DNA of 35,915 nucleotides from an uncultured Oscillospiraceae bacterium (GTDB lineage: Bacteria > Bacillota > Clostridia > Oscillospirales > Oscillospiraceae): assembly GCA_910588495.1 (NCBI GenBank), contig CAJUPU010000032.1, forward strand, positions 1-35,915, written 5' to 3'. Each line of letters starts with the position of its first letter. Position 1 is the first letter of the stretch. The translations under genes and the position numbers were made by a program. Shown here one piece after another: positions 14,495-20,547 of this stretch. Below the pieces are notes generated by a model that did no database searches, was not told where the DNA came from, and saw only the letters and a list, made by a program, of their open reading frames with translations.

Positions 14495-14863
14495 TCAGAA
14501 CGCCAGCACCCGCAGGATGATGGCCAGCGTCACCACCACCACGCTGGCGGTGGACACCAGCTCCGCCACCAGGGCCGCCCGGCGGCTCTTCCTGGGCCGG
14601 GGGGCGGGCAGATACAGCTCGGGCTCCCCCTCGCCGTCGTCGCCGCCGTCCCACTCCAGCTCTTCCGGCTCCTCCTCGGGCATGGCCAGGTTGGCCGCCC
14701 GCCAGGCGGTCAGGTCGATCACGTTGTCCCCGCCCACGGGCCGGGCCGGCCGCTGGGGCTCCCGGACCAGCGCGGCCTGGCGGCCCGCCGCCCCGGCGCC
14801 GTCGAACCCTGAGGCCATGGCGCGCTCGTTCCAGGTGGTGAAGGTGTAGTGGGCTGTTTTCAT
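14495..14863 (-). CDS. hypothetical protein with C-terminal membrane anchor
   Basis: I do not recognise this 122-residue protein. It begins MKTAHYTFTTWNERAMASGF. A central low-complexity acidic region (EEEPEELEWDGGDDGEGEPE, about residues 63-82) is followed by a basic patch PRPRKSRRA and one hydrophobic helix at the C-terminus (about 102-120). This predicts a tail-anchored protein with a charged cytoplasmic domain. ATG 14863 follows AAGGAGG. It has its own strong promoter and terminator, so it is a monocistronic unit between the nfn operon and the cell-wall hydrolase gene. Confidence 0.75.
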   Translation of the reverse strand: MKTAHYTFTTWNERAMASGFDGAGAAGRQAALVREPQRPARPVGGDNVIDLTAWRAANLAMPEEEPEELEWDGGDDGEGEPELYLPAPRPRKSRRAALVAELVSTASVVVVTLAIILRVLAF

Positions 14864-14980
14864 GGCTCAAAGCCTCCTTATCTGAGATGGCCGTATCGTA
14901 CCATCTTGAAAGTCCCATAGACCGGGATATTTTCCCGCCCGTCCGGCGGCCGGATTCGCCTCTCTGTTCTACTTTTCTAC

Positions 14981-15009
14981 ATAATAATATGTTCGTTCGA
15001 CATTGTCAA
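14981..15009 (-). promoter_or_regulatory. strong sigma-A promoter of the 14495-14863 gene
   Basis: Consensus -35 TTGACA (15009-15004), 17-bp spacer and -10 TATTAT (14986-14981) on the minus strand, leaving a leader of about 110 nt. The spacer contains CGAACGAAC, and a TTTGTTC/GAACAAA inverted pair lies upstream at 15025-15045; both are possible regulator sites. Confidence 0.75.
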
Positions 15010-15050
15010 GGGTCTTTTTGGAAATTTGTTCGATTTCGGAACAAAGTTTC

Positions 15051-15072
15051 GCCCCCGGCACAGGCCGGGGGC
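15051..15072 (-). terminator. terminator of the LysM/G5/M23 gene
   Basis: A 9-bp GCCCCCGGC/GCCGGGGGC stem with a 4-nt loop begins 21 nt past the stop codon. The following minus-strand tail is only moderately T-rich (AAACTTTGTT). Confidence 0.65.
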
Positions 15073-15093
15073 GAACTGAAAAGCTGTTTTCCT

Positions 15094-16845
15094 TTACCGC
15101 AGATAGTTGCGGGGGTTGACGCTGGTGTTGTTGATGCGCACCTCGAAGTGGCAGTGGGGGCCGCTGACGTTGCCGGTGGCGCCCGACCGGGCGATGATCT
15201 GGCCCTGGTACACCTTGTCGCCCACGTTCACCAGCAGCTGGGAGTTGTGGGCATAGTAGGTGACGTAGCCGTTGTCGTGGCGGATGGCCACCAGCTTGCC
15301 GTAGCTGCCGCTCCAGCCGGACTTGATCACGGTGCCGCCGTCGGCGGCCTTGATGGCGGTGCCGGTGCGGCAGGCGATGTCCAGCCCCAGGTGGAAGTCG
15401 TACCGGCCCCACAGGTTGCGCCCGCCGAAGTTGGAGGTGATGGTGCCCCGCACCGGCCAGATGAAGTAGCCGTTGGAGGCGGTGACGGGCCGCGGGGTGG
15501 TCCCGGTGTAGGAGTAGGTGGTGGTGGGCTCCTTCAGGGTCTCGGTGGCGACGATCTCCCGCTCCACCTCCACGCCGTTGACGTAGGTGACGTGGGCGTT
15601 GACCCGCTCCAGGCCGTCCTCGCCCTGCTCCTTCACCCGGGTGTCGCCCACATAGAGCTCGGCGGTCTCGATATACTCCACCGGGCTGGGCACGGCCTGC
15701 TCATAGGTCTCGTCGGTGATGTTCTGCACCGACAGGAAGGGCACGGCCTCCTGGATGATCAGCTCCTGGTCCACCCACAGCTTATCTACGATCACGTCGG
15801 GGTTGAGCACGGACAGCTCATAGGGCCACATGTCCAAAGAGTAGGCGATGGCGTTGAAGGTGTCCCCCTTCTTCACCACGTAGGTGGACTGTTCCACCCG
15901 CATCTCGGCCAGGGTGGCCCGGATGGGCGCCAGGTCGAACCTGGTGTTGGAGGGCAGCTCCACCGGGGCGATCTCCACGTCCTCCACGAACTCATAGCTG
16001 ACGGTGTTCTCGGTGAGGTAGGGGGCGGCGGCCTCGTCCAGCAGGGCCTTCAGCTCCTCCTCGGTGGCGGCGCAGCCCAGCTCGGTGCCGTCCACCCGCA
16101 GGCTGTACGCCTGGACCAGGGCGCCCACGTCCTCGAACAGGGTCTCCTCGATCTGGGCGGTGTCGCTGAGCTCGCCGGGGACCACGTACACCGGGGCCAC
16201 GCTGATCTCGGCGTCGAAGGCGTAGTCCTCCCCCAGGATATCCGAGGCCCGGGACTCCACGTTGCTGACGATGGCCTTCACGTCGTCCTCGCTGGACACC
16301 ACGCCCAGCTCCTGACCGTTGTAGTTCACGGCGTAGGCCAGGGTGTAGGTGGAGCGGAAGGCGATGACGCCCACCACCACCGCGAACAGGGTCACGTACA
16401 GCAGGGGGGACACGGGGTGGCGCTCCACCACGTCCCGGACCTTCCCCCAGGCGGCGCTGACCTTGTCCCAGCCGTCGGCGGTGAAGTCGCACACCCGCTC
16501 CCAGCTCTCTGCGCCAAAGGAGCGCACGCTCTGGGCGGCCCGGGCGGCCCGCTCCTTCACCGGCTCCTCCTTGGCCCGCCTGCCCACGGCCCTGGCCTCG
16601 TTCAGCGCGGCCTGGGCCTTCTCCGCCAGGGCCTTGGGCTGGAAGCGCTTCTTCCCGGCCCGGTTCTGGGCGGCCCGGGCCTTTGCCGCCTCCCGCTCCG
16701 CCTTCTTCTCGGCGGCCTCGGTCTCCTCGATATATCTTCTCCAGGAGCGGGGCTGTTCCCCGCTCCCGCGCTCCAGCGGCTCGTCTGCGCCGGCCTCCCT
16801 CTCCATCTGGGCGGGCTCGTTATGGCCTGTCTCGGTCTGCTTCAC
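15094..16845 (-). CDS. membrane-anchored LysM-G5-M23 peptidoglycan endopeptidase
   Basis: The 583-residue protein has a long charged cytoplasmic N-terminus rich in Ala/Glu/Lys (about 1-145) and one transmembrane helix (about 146-165, LLYVTLFAVVVGVIAF). It continues with an extracellular region, a LysM domain (about 316-362, TYVVKKGDTFNAIAYSLDM), a G5-like domain (about 375-450) and a C-terminal M23 domain (about 460-583). The zinc-site motifs HLGLD and HCHFE are intact, so it should be an active peptide cross-link hydrolase. The start is GTG at 16845, preceded by AGGAGGG 8 nt upstream. Comparable clostridial proteins act in cell-wall remodelling or sporulation (SpoIIQ-like), but the role here is inference. 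Confidence 0.9.
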   Translation of the reverse strand: MKQTETGHNEPAQMEREAGADEPLERGSGEQPRSWRRYIEETEAAEKKAEREAAKARAAQNRAGKKRFQPKALAEKAQAALNEARAVGRRAKEEPVKERAARAAQSVRSFGAESWERVCDFTADGWDKVSAAWGKVRDVVERHPVSPLLYVTLFAVVVGVIAFRSTYTLAYAVNYNGQELGVVSSEDDVKAIVSNVESRASDILGEDYAFDAEISVAPVYVVPGELSDTAQIEETLFEDVGALVQAYSLRVDGTELGCAATEEELKALLDEAAAPYLTENTVSYEFVEDVEIAPVELPSNTRFDLAPIRATLAEMRVEQSTYVVKKGDTFNAIAYSLDMWPYELSVLNPDVIVDKLWVDQELIIQEAVPFLSVQNITDETYEQAVPSPVEYIETAELYVGDTRVKEQGEDGLERVNAHVTYVNGVEVEREIVATETLKEPTTTYSYTGTTPRPVTASNGYFIWPVRGTITSNFGGRNLWGRYDFHLGLDIACRTGTAIKAADGGTVIKSGWSGSYGKLVAIRHDNGYVTYYAHNSQLLVNVGDKVYQGQIIARSGATGNVSGPHCHFEVRINNTSVNPRNYLR

Positions 16846-16932
16846 GAAACGTCCCTCCTGTTGTCTTGGTATCTGTGCAAACGCGATGGTAACAGAAAGA
16901 TCGGAAAAGAGTTACAAAACGGTTACAGGCAT

Positions 16933-16961
16933 ATGGTACACCATTTCCCGCCTTCCGTCAA
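16933..16961 (-). promoter_or_regulatory. sigma-A promoter of the LysM/G5/M23 gene
   Basis: Minus-strand -35 TTGACG (16961-16956), 17-bp spacer, -10 TACCAT (16938-16933). The -10 overlaps a near-palindrome ATGGTACACCAT (16933-16944) that could be an operator. Confidence 0.6.
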
Positions 16962-17045
16962 CCCCCAAATCTTCCTCTCCCTGGGCGGACGGCCGATCTG
17001 ATGGAGGCACATCTTGCCGCTTTCGGGGGAGATCTTGGGAAGCCT

Positions 17046-17098
17046 GGCACATTTTGTGGGGGGGGCCGGCAAAACCGCCAAAACATGTCCCTTTTTTT
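17046..17098 (+). terminator. plus-strand terminator with no gene in front of it
   Basis: The segments 17046-17059 and 17075-17090 pair imperfectly (GG, ACAT, TTTTG and GG blocks) and are followed by seven T (17092-17098). No plus-strand gene precedes it within 13 kb. It may insulate the thiT unit or end an unannotated small RNA. Bases 16962-17045 hold nothing else I can support. Confidence 0.55.
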
Positions 17099-17118
17099 CG
17101 TCCTTTTGCCCATGCCTC

Positions 17119-17147
17119 TTGACAGGGGCGGGCCCCTGGGATACAAT
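17119..17147 (+). promoter_or_regulatory. sigma-A promoter of the TPP riboswitch-thiT unit
   Basis: Consensus -35 TTGACA (17119-17124), 17-bp spacer and -10 TACAAT (17142-17147). Confidence 0.85.
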
Positions 17148-17172
17148 AGGAGCACCGCAAAGTGAATGGAAT

Positions 17173-17274
17173 ATCACAGGGGCGCTGGAAGTCATTTCCG
17201 GCTGTGATGTGGAACGAATCGCAGTTCCCGGTCCCTCATACCTGATCCGGGTAATGCCGGCGTAGGAAGTGGAT
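17173..17274 (+). promoter_or_regulatory. TPP (thi-box) riboswitch aptamer
   Basis: It carries the conserved 5' GGGGCGC segment, the CTGTGAT loop (the family consensus is CTGAGA), then ACCTGATC and GGGTAATGCCGGCGTAGGAA. P1 pairs ATCAC (17173-17177) with GTGGAT (17269-17274). A P3 side helix GGAAC/GTTCC is present. The riboswitch binds thiamine pyrophosphate and normally lowers expression of thiamine genes. It lies directly upstream of thiT. Confidence 0.93.
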
Positions 17275-17275
17275 C

Positions 17276-17347
17276 CGACGATATGGGCCGTTGTCGTTTC
17301 TCTCGCTTACCGCATTGCACCGTTTGCATTGCGGTATACTTATTTTA
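17276..17347 (+). terminator. expression platform of the TPP riboswitch
   Basis: Two hairpins separate the aptamer from thiT: CGACGA/TTGTCG (17276-17281 with 17291-17296) followed by TTTCTCTC, and a 12-bp stem (17308-17319 with 17325-17336, one T/T mismatch) followed by TACTTATTTT. The second ends just before the AGGAGG site, so control by termination or by blocking the ribosome site are both possible. Confidence 0.6.
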
Positions 17348-17359
17348 GGAGGAACGACA

Positions 17360-17920
17360 ATGAAAAATGTGAACCAGACCACCCGGATGCTGTGCGAAGG
17401 GGCGGTGTCCATCGCCCTGGCCTATGCCCTCACCTTCGTGGAGCTGGACCTGTGGTTCCAGGGCGGCTCCATCAGCGCCGCCATGATCCCCATCATCCTG
17501 TTCGCCATACGCTGGGGGGTGGGCTGGGGCATCGCCGCCGGCCTGGCTTTCGGCACGCTGAAGTATTTCCTGGGCCTGGACAGCTTTGTGATCAGCTGGG
17601 TCTCCATCGTTTTCGACTACACCGGCGCCTATGCCATGGTCGGCCTGGCCGGGCTGTTCAAGCGCAAGGCCGGTCTTGCCCCTGCGGCGGCGTTGGCGGC
17701 GGGCGCGGCGCGGTTCATCGTGCACTACATCAGCGGCGTCACCGTCTACGCCGAGTGGATGCCGGAGACGTTCATGGGCATGACCATGACCTCCCCCTTC
17801 TTCTACTCCGCGCTGTACAACGGCGGCTATATGCTCCCCAGCACCGTGCTGGCCGTGGTGGTGTGCGCGGCGCTGATGAAGCCCCTGAGCAAATTCCTCA
17901 ATGGGGAAGATTTGAAATAA
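17360..17920 (+). CDS. thiT: energy-coupling-factor thiamine transporter, S component
   Basis: The 186-residue integral membrane protein has about six hydrophobic helices. It carries ThiT-like segments: FVELDLWFQGGSISAAMIP after the first helix, the region FDYTGAYAMVGLAGLFKRK, and YISGVTVYAEWMPE, where conserved aromatic and acidic residues bind thiamine in known ThiT. It captures thiamine and delivers it through the shared ECF module, whose genes are not in the window. The upstream TPP riboswitch supports the substrate. ATG 17360 follows AGGAGG (17348-17353). The next gene starts 12 nt after the stop and is probably co-transcribed. Confidence 0.93.
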   Translation: MKNVNQTTRMLCEGAVSIALAYALTFVELDLWFQGGSISAAMIPIILFAIRWGVGWGIAAGLAFGTLKYFLGLDSFVISWVSIVFDYTGAYAMVGLAGLFKRKAGLAPAAALAAGAARFIVHYISGVTVYAEWMPETFMGMTMTSPFFYSALYNGGYMLPSTVLAVVVCAALMKPLSKFLNGEDLK

Positions 17921-17932
17921 GGACTGATCATT

Positions 17933-18745
17933 GTGGGCAGATTCGACGGCGTGCTCTTCTTCGCGGACTACGACGACACCTTATATAACAGCGCCCACAC
18001 CGTCGCCCCGGAGGATCTGGAAGCCATCCGCTATTTCATGGACAACGGCGGGTATTTCTCCATCGCCACCGGCCGGGCCCACCGCACCTTCACCCCCCAG
18101 ATCGAAAAGGAGGGGCTGCTGTTCAACGCCCCGGTGGTGCTGGGCAACGGCGCGGCCATCTACGACTACGCCGCGGACCGCTACCTGCTGGACTCCCGCC
18201 TGCCCTCCGCCGCCCCCGCCATGCTCGCTGAGCTGTGCGAAAGATTCCCCGCCCTGGGGTTCGAGGCGTACCACGGGGAGGACATCTACGTCCACAACCC
18301 CAACCGGGTCACCCGGGAGCACCTGGCCAAGGTGGGGGGCACCCAGATCTCCGCCGCCATCCCCGACATGCCCACCCCCTGGAGCAAGGCGATCTTACAG
18401 CAGGACCAGCTCTACCTGGAGGAGGTACAGGCCCACCTCCTCTCCCTCTGGGGGGACCAGTGCGAGGCGATCTTCTCCAACCGCTATCTGCTGGAGGTCA
18501 CCGCCAAGGGCTGCACCAAGGGGGCCATGGTGGGCAAGGTGGCCGACCTGCTCTACATCGACCGCAAAGACCTCTACTGCATGGGGGACAACCAGAACGA
18601 CCTTTCCATGCTGGCGCTGAGCGCCATCCCCTTCGCCCCCGCCAACTGCGCCCAGCCGGTGCGGGACTGGGGGGCCCGGATCCTGGGGCACTGCGACGAC
18701 CACGCCGTGGCCCAGGCCATCCAGATCCTGGACTCCATCTATTGA
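17933..18745 (+). CDS. Cof-type HAD-superfamily phosphatase (subfamily IIB)
   Basis: The 270-residue protein shows HAD motifs DYDDTLYNS (motif I, about residues 12-20), ATGR (motif II), the motif III lysine in GCTKG and GDNQND (motif IV), with a large IIB cap domain between. Cof-like enzymes dephosphorylate sugar phosphates, nucleotides or pyridoxal/thiamine pyrimidine phosphates. E. coli Cof hydrolyses HMP-PP, so a link to thiamine via the riboswitch-controlled thiT transcript is attractive but unproven. The start is GTG 17933 behind AAGGA. A strong terminator follows the stop. Confidence 0.88.
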   Translation: MGRFDGVLFFADYDDTLYNSAHTVAPEDLEAIRYFMDNGGYFSIATGRAHRTFTPQIEKEGLLFNAPVVLGNGAAIYDYAADRYLLDSRLPSAAPAMLAELCERFPALGFEAYHGEDIYVHNPNRVTREHLAKVGGTQISAAIPDMPTPWSKAILQQDQLYLEEVQAHLLSLWGDQCEAIFSNRYLLEVTAKGCTKGAMVGKVADLLYIDRKDLYCMGDNQNDLSMLALSAIPFAPANCAQPVRDWGARILGHCDDHAVAQAIQILDSIY

Positions 18746-18755
18746 CCGGCCCACC

Positions 18756-18793
18756 CCCCGGCGGGACCGCTCCCGCCGGGGACCATCTTTTTT
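18756..18793 (+). terminator. Rho-independent terminator of the thiT operon
   Basis: A perfect 11-bp stem CCCCGGCGGGA (18756-18766) / TCCCGCCGGGG (18771-18781) with a CCGC loop is followed by ACCATC and six T. Confidence 0.9.
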
Positions 18794-18876
18794 CGCCCGC
18801 CGGACAAAAGGGTGTCCCCCCAACCGGGGCATGGGACATATATCCTATATCTTAGTGCAGTAAGGAGAGATACACG

Positions 18877-19476
18877 ATGAAACCCATCAAACGCGCCGCC
18901 CTGCTGGTCCTGTCCCTCGCGCTGGCCCTGTCCCTCGCCGCCTGCGGGGCCTCCGGGCCGGACATGCCCATGGAAGCCGAGCTCGACGGCCACACCATCA
19001 CCCTGGGCAAGACCACCATGGCCGACATGGCCGGCTGGGGCTACGAGGTGTTCTCCGCCGGCCGGCAGGACGCGGCCCGCGACGGCGACAAGTACATCTA
19101 TTTCCACTACAGCCTGTCCAAGGGGGCGGGCGACCAGTTCTGGGTGTCCGTCTACACCCCCTACTACGGCGGCAGCAACATCAACAAGGAGGCCAAGGAG
19201 GCGGCACAGTCGGGCATCGTGTTCGCCGTCACCCTGTCCAAGTCCGCCACCGAGAAGATCGGCGCGGTGTACAACGGCATGGACGTGAAGGACATGAGCT
19301 TCGACACTGCCAAGGAGTGGGGCGCCAAGGAGAAGGAGGGCGCCTCCAGGGCGGGCTGGGAGCTGACCGCCGCCCAGGGCTGGCTCACCTTCGAGGCGGA
19401 GAGCACCTCCTCTAAGGAGATGAATTCCCTCCGGGTGAGCATGAACGAAAAGACCTTCAAAGCCATGCAGAAATGA
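18877..19476 (+). CDS. secreted lipoprotein, function unknown
   Basis: The 199-residue protein begins with a lipoprotein signal peptide, basic MKPIKR then a Leu/Ala-rich core and lipobox LSLAAC with the lipidated Cys at residue 23. The mature part starts with a flexible GASGPDMP segment. A short motif ELDGHTITLGKTTMADM follows, then a mixed alpha/beta domain I cannot assign to a family. The opening of the mature domain (name of a quantity, then G-x-T-x-x-D-M) is seen in many small clostridial lipoproteins. It would be processed by LspA. AAGGAGAG precedes the ATG. It is monocistronic with a strong terminator. Confidence 0.82.
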   Translation: MKPIKRAALLVLSLALALSLAACGASGPDMPMEAELDGHTITLGKTTMADMAGWGYEVFSAGRQDAARDGDKYIYFHYSLSKGAGDQFWVSVYTPYYGGSNINKEAKEAAQSGIVFAVTLSKSATEKIGAVYNGMDVKDMSFDTAKEWGAKEKEGASRAGWELTAAQGWLTFEAESTSSKEMNSLRVSMNEKTFKAMQK

Positions 19477-19480
19477 TCGA

Positions 19481-19516
19481 AAAGGGGGAGCGGACCTTGT
19501 CCGCTCCCCCTTTTTT
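19481..19516 (+). terminator. Rho-independent terminator of the lipoprotein gene
   Basis: A 14-bp perfect stem (19481-19494 with 19500-19513) with a 5-nt loop ends in six T (19511-19516). The A-run at its 5' side could also let it act on the converging minus strand. Confidence 0.92.
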
Positions 19517-19552
19517 CCTCACGTCTCCCCAAACTCCCCTTCGCGGGCCGGG

Positions 19553-19578
19553 AAAAAGCCCCGGGACCGCCCCGGGAC
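19553..19578 (-). terminator. terminator of the HD-domain gene (minus strand)
   Basis: CCCGGG (19571-19576) and CCCGGG (19560-19565) pair around a 5-nt loop and are followed on the minus strand by five T (19557-19553). Confidence 0.7.
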
Positions 19579-19580
19579 GA

Positions 19581-20171
19581 TCACCGCTTCTGCTCCCCCT
19601 CCAGGAAGTAGGACGCCTCCATGTCCGCCGTGGCCAGGGCGAAGGCCAGGGGGTACTGCTGGAGGGCCTGGCCCACCATCCGGCTGTCCTCCACCCCGGA
19701 GAAGCCCATGTGCCAGCGGATGGCCATGGCCTCCTCCCGGGTCAGGCGCATGAAGCCGGAGATGATGTACACGCTCTTCTCCCCGTGGCCATAGGGCAGC
19801 TTGTCGTCATAGAAAAAGGTGGGCACCTTCTCCCATTTCCCGGTGGCGTCGTCCTTCACGTTGCGGGTGCCCGCTTTGTAGCAGCCGATCTTGCACAGGT
19901 CGTGGAGCAGGGCGGCGATGGCCGCGGACTCCATGGGGTAATCCAGGCCGTACACCTCCTTCACCCGCTCCCGGGCCAGGTAGGCCTCCAGGCAGCGGAA
20001 CACGTTGACGCTGTGCTCGCACAGCCCCCCGGCGTAGGACCCGTGGTAGCGGGCGGAGGCGGGGGCGGTGAAAAAGTCGCTCTTGTTCTCCAGATAGTCC
20101 AGCAGCTCGGCGGACCCCTCCCGGCGGATGTGCTCCTGGTAGATCTGGATGAATTCCTCTTTTCCCGGCAT
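19581..20171 (-). CDS. HD-domain phosphohydrolase
   Basis: The 196-residue protein has an HD metal site: H in GGLCEHSVNVF (about residue 50), HD in ALLHDLCKIG (about 86-87), and later His/Asp residues in YGHGEKS and ATADMEAS. HD proteins hydrolyse phosphate esters of nucleotides or act on RNA ends. The arrangement GGLCEHS...LLHDLCKIG is reminiscent of the HD domain of YhaM-like 3'-5' exoribonucleases, but no OB-fold precedes it. The substrate is unknown. The reading frame extends to 20273, but ATG 20171 has the best spacing to GGGAGG. The gene lies downstream of the 48-residue protein gene and its terminator. Confidence 0.82.
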   Translation of the reverse strand: MPGKEEFIQIYQEHIRREGSAELLDYLENKSDFFTAPASARYHGSYAGGLCEHSVNVFRCLEAYLARERVKEVYGLDYPMESAAIAALLHDLCKIGCYKAGTRNVKDDATGKWEKVPTFFYDDKLPYGHGEKSVYIISGFMRLTREEAMAIRWHMGFSGVEDSRMVGQALQQYPLAFALATADMEASYFLEGEQKR

Positions 20172-20252
20172 GGACATGACCTCCCAAACAGAATGATCTC
20201 CCCGTTCCCCTACCCGCGGCATGGGGGAACAGATCCTTTGGTCCATTATAGC

Positions 20253-20283
20253 AAAAAAAGGCGCCGGGGGCAACCCCGGCGCC
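20253..20283 (-). terminator. Rho-independent terminator of the 48-residue protein gene
   Basis: A 10-bp stem GGCGCCGGGG/CCCCGGCGCC (20260-20269 with 20274-20283) is followed on the minus strand by a run of seven T. Confidence 0.9.
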
Positions 20284-20286
20284 TGG

Positions 20287-20433
20287 TCAGTCCTCCAATG
20301 TCTTTTGCAGGTTTTCCATGATCTCGGACATTTTAGCTTCCTTCTTTTCCGGATCGCTCTCCTGGACTGCGTCCCTTAGGCTGCCCAGCAGGAAGCGCAC
20401 CCAGCTCTGGAACTGTTTATCCGTCATACCCAT
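20287..20433 (-). CDS. small acidic 48-residue protein, function unknown
   Basis: The product is 48 residues, starting MGMTDKQFQSWVRFLLG and ending MENLQKTLED. It is helix-rich and charged, with no membrane segment, signal or cysteine. An AAGGGGTG site lies 8 nt before ATG 20433, and a promoter (TTGTTT, 17 bp, TATCAT) and a strong terminator frame it, so it is a complete small transcription unit. A second start at 20427 is possible. Function unknown; length and composition would suit a small regulator or partner protein. Confidence 0.75.
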   Translation of the reverse strand: MGMTDKQFQSWVRFLLGSLRDAVQESDPEKKEAKMSEIMENLQKTLED

Positions 20434-20456
20434 AGAAAGCACCCCTTTCTTTTCCT

Positions 20457-20485
20457 ATGATAACACAGGCAGAAGAGGAAAACAA
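20457..20485 (-). promoter_or_regulatory. promoter of the 48-residue protein gene
   Basis: Minus-strand -35 TTGTTT (20485-20480), 17-bp spacer, -10 TATCAT (20462-20457), placing the start about 20 nt before the ATG. Confidence 0.6.
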
Positions 20486-20489
20486 GCTA

Positions 20490-20522
20490 TTTCACCCCCC
20501 GCTCGACCAGCGGGGGGTGAAA
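20490..20522 (-). terminator. terminator of the GntR-ABC operon
   Basis: A perfect 14-bp stem (20490-20503 with 20509-20522) with a 5-nt loop lies 26 nt past the permease stop. T-rich sequence follows on both sides, so it may work in both directions. Confidence 0.75.
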
Positions 20523-20547
20523 TTTTCAAACGGACCCTGGGCGGATG

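Noticed and set aside
16923..17195. 90-codon minus-strand open frame
   Set aside because: It covers the orphan terminator and the thiT promoter, has no ribosome binding site, and its translation matches nothing recognisable.
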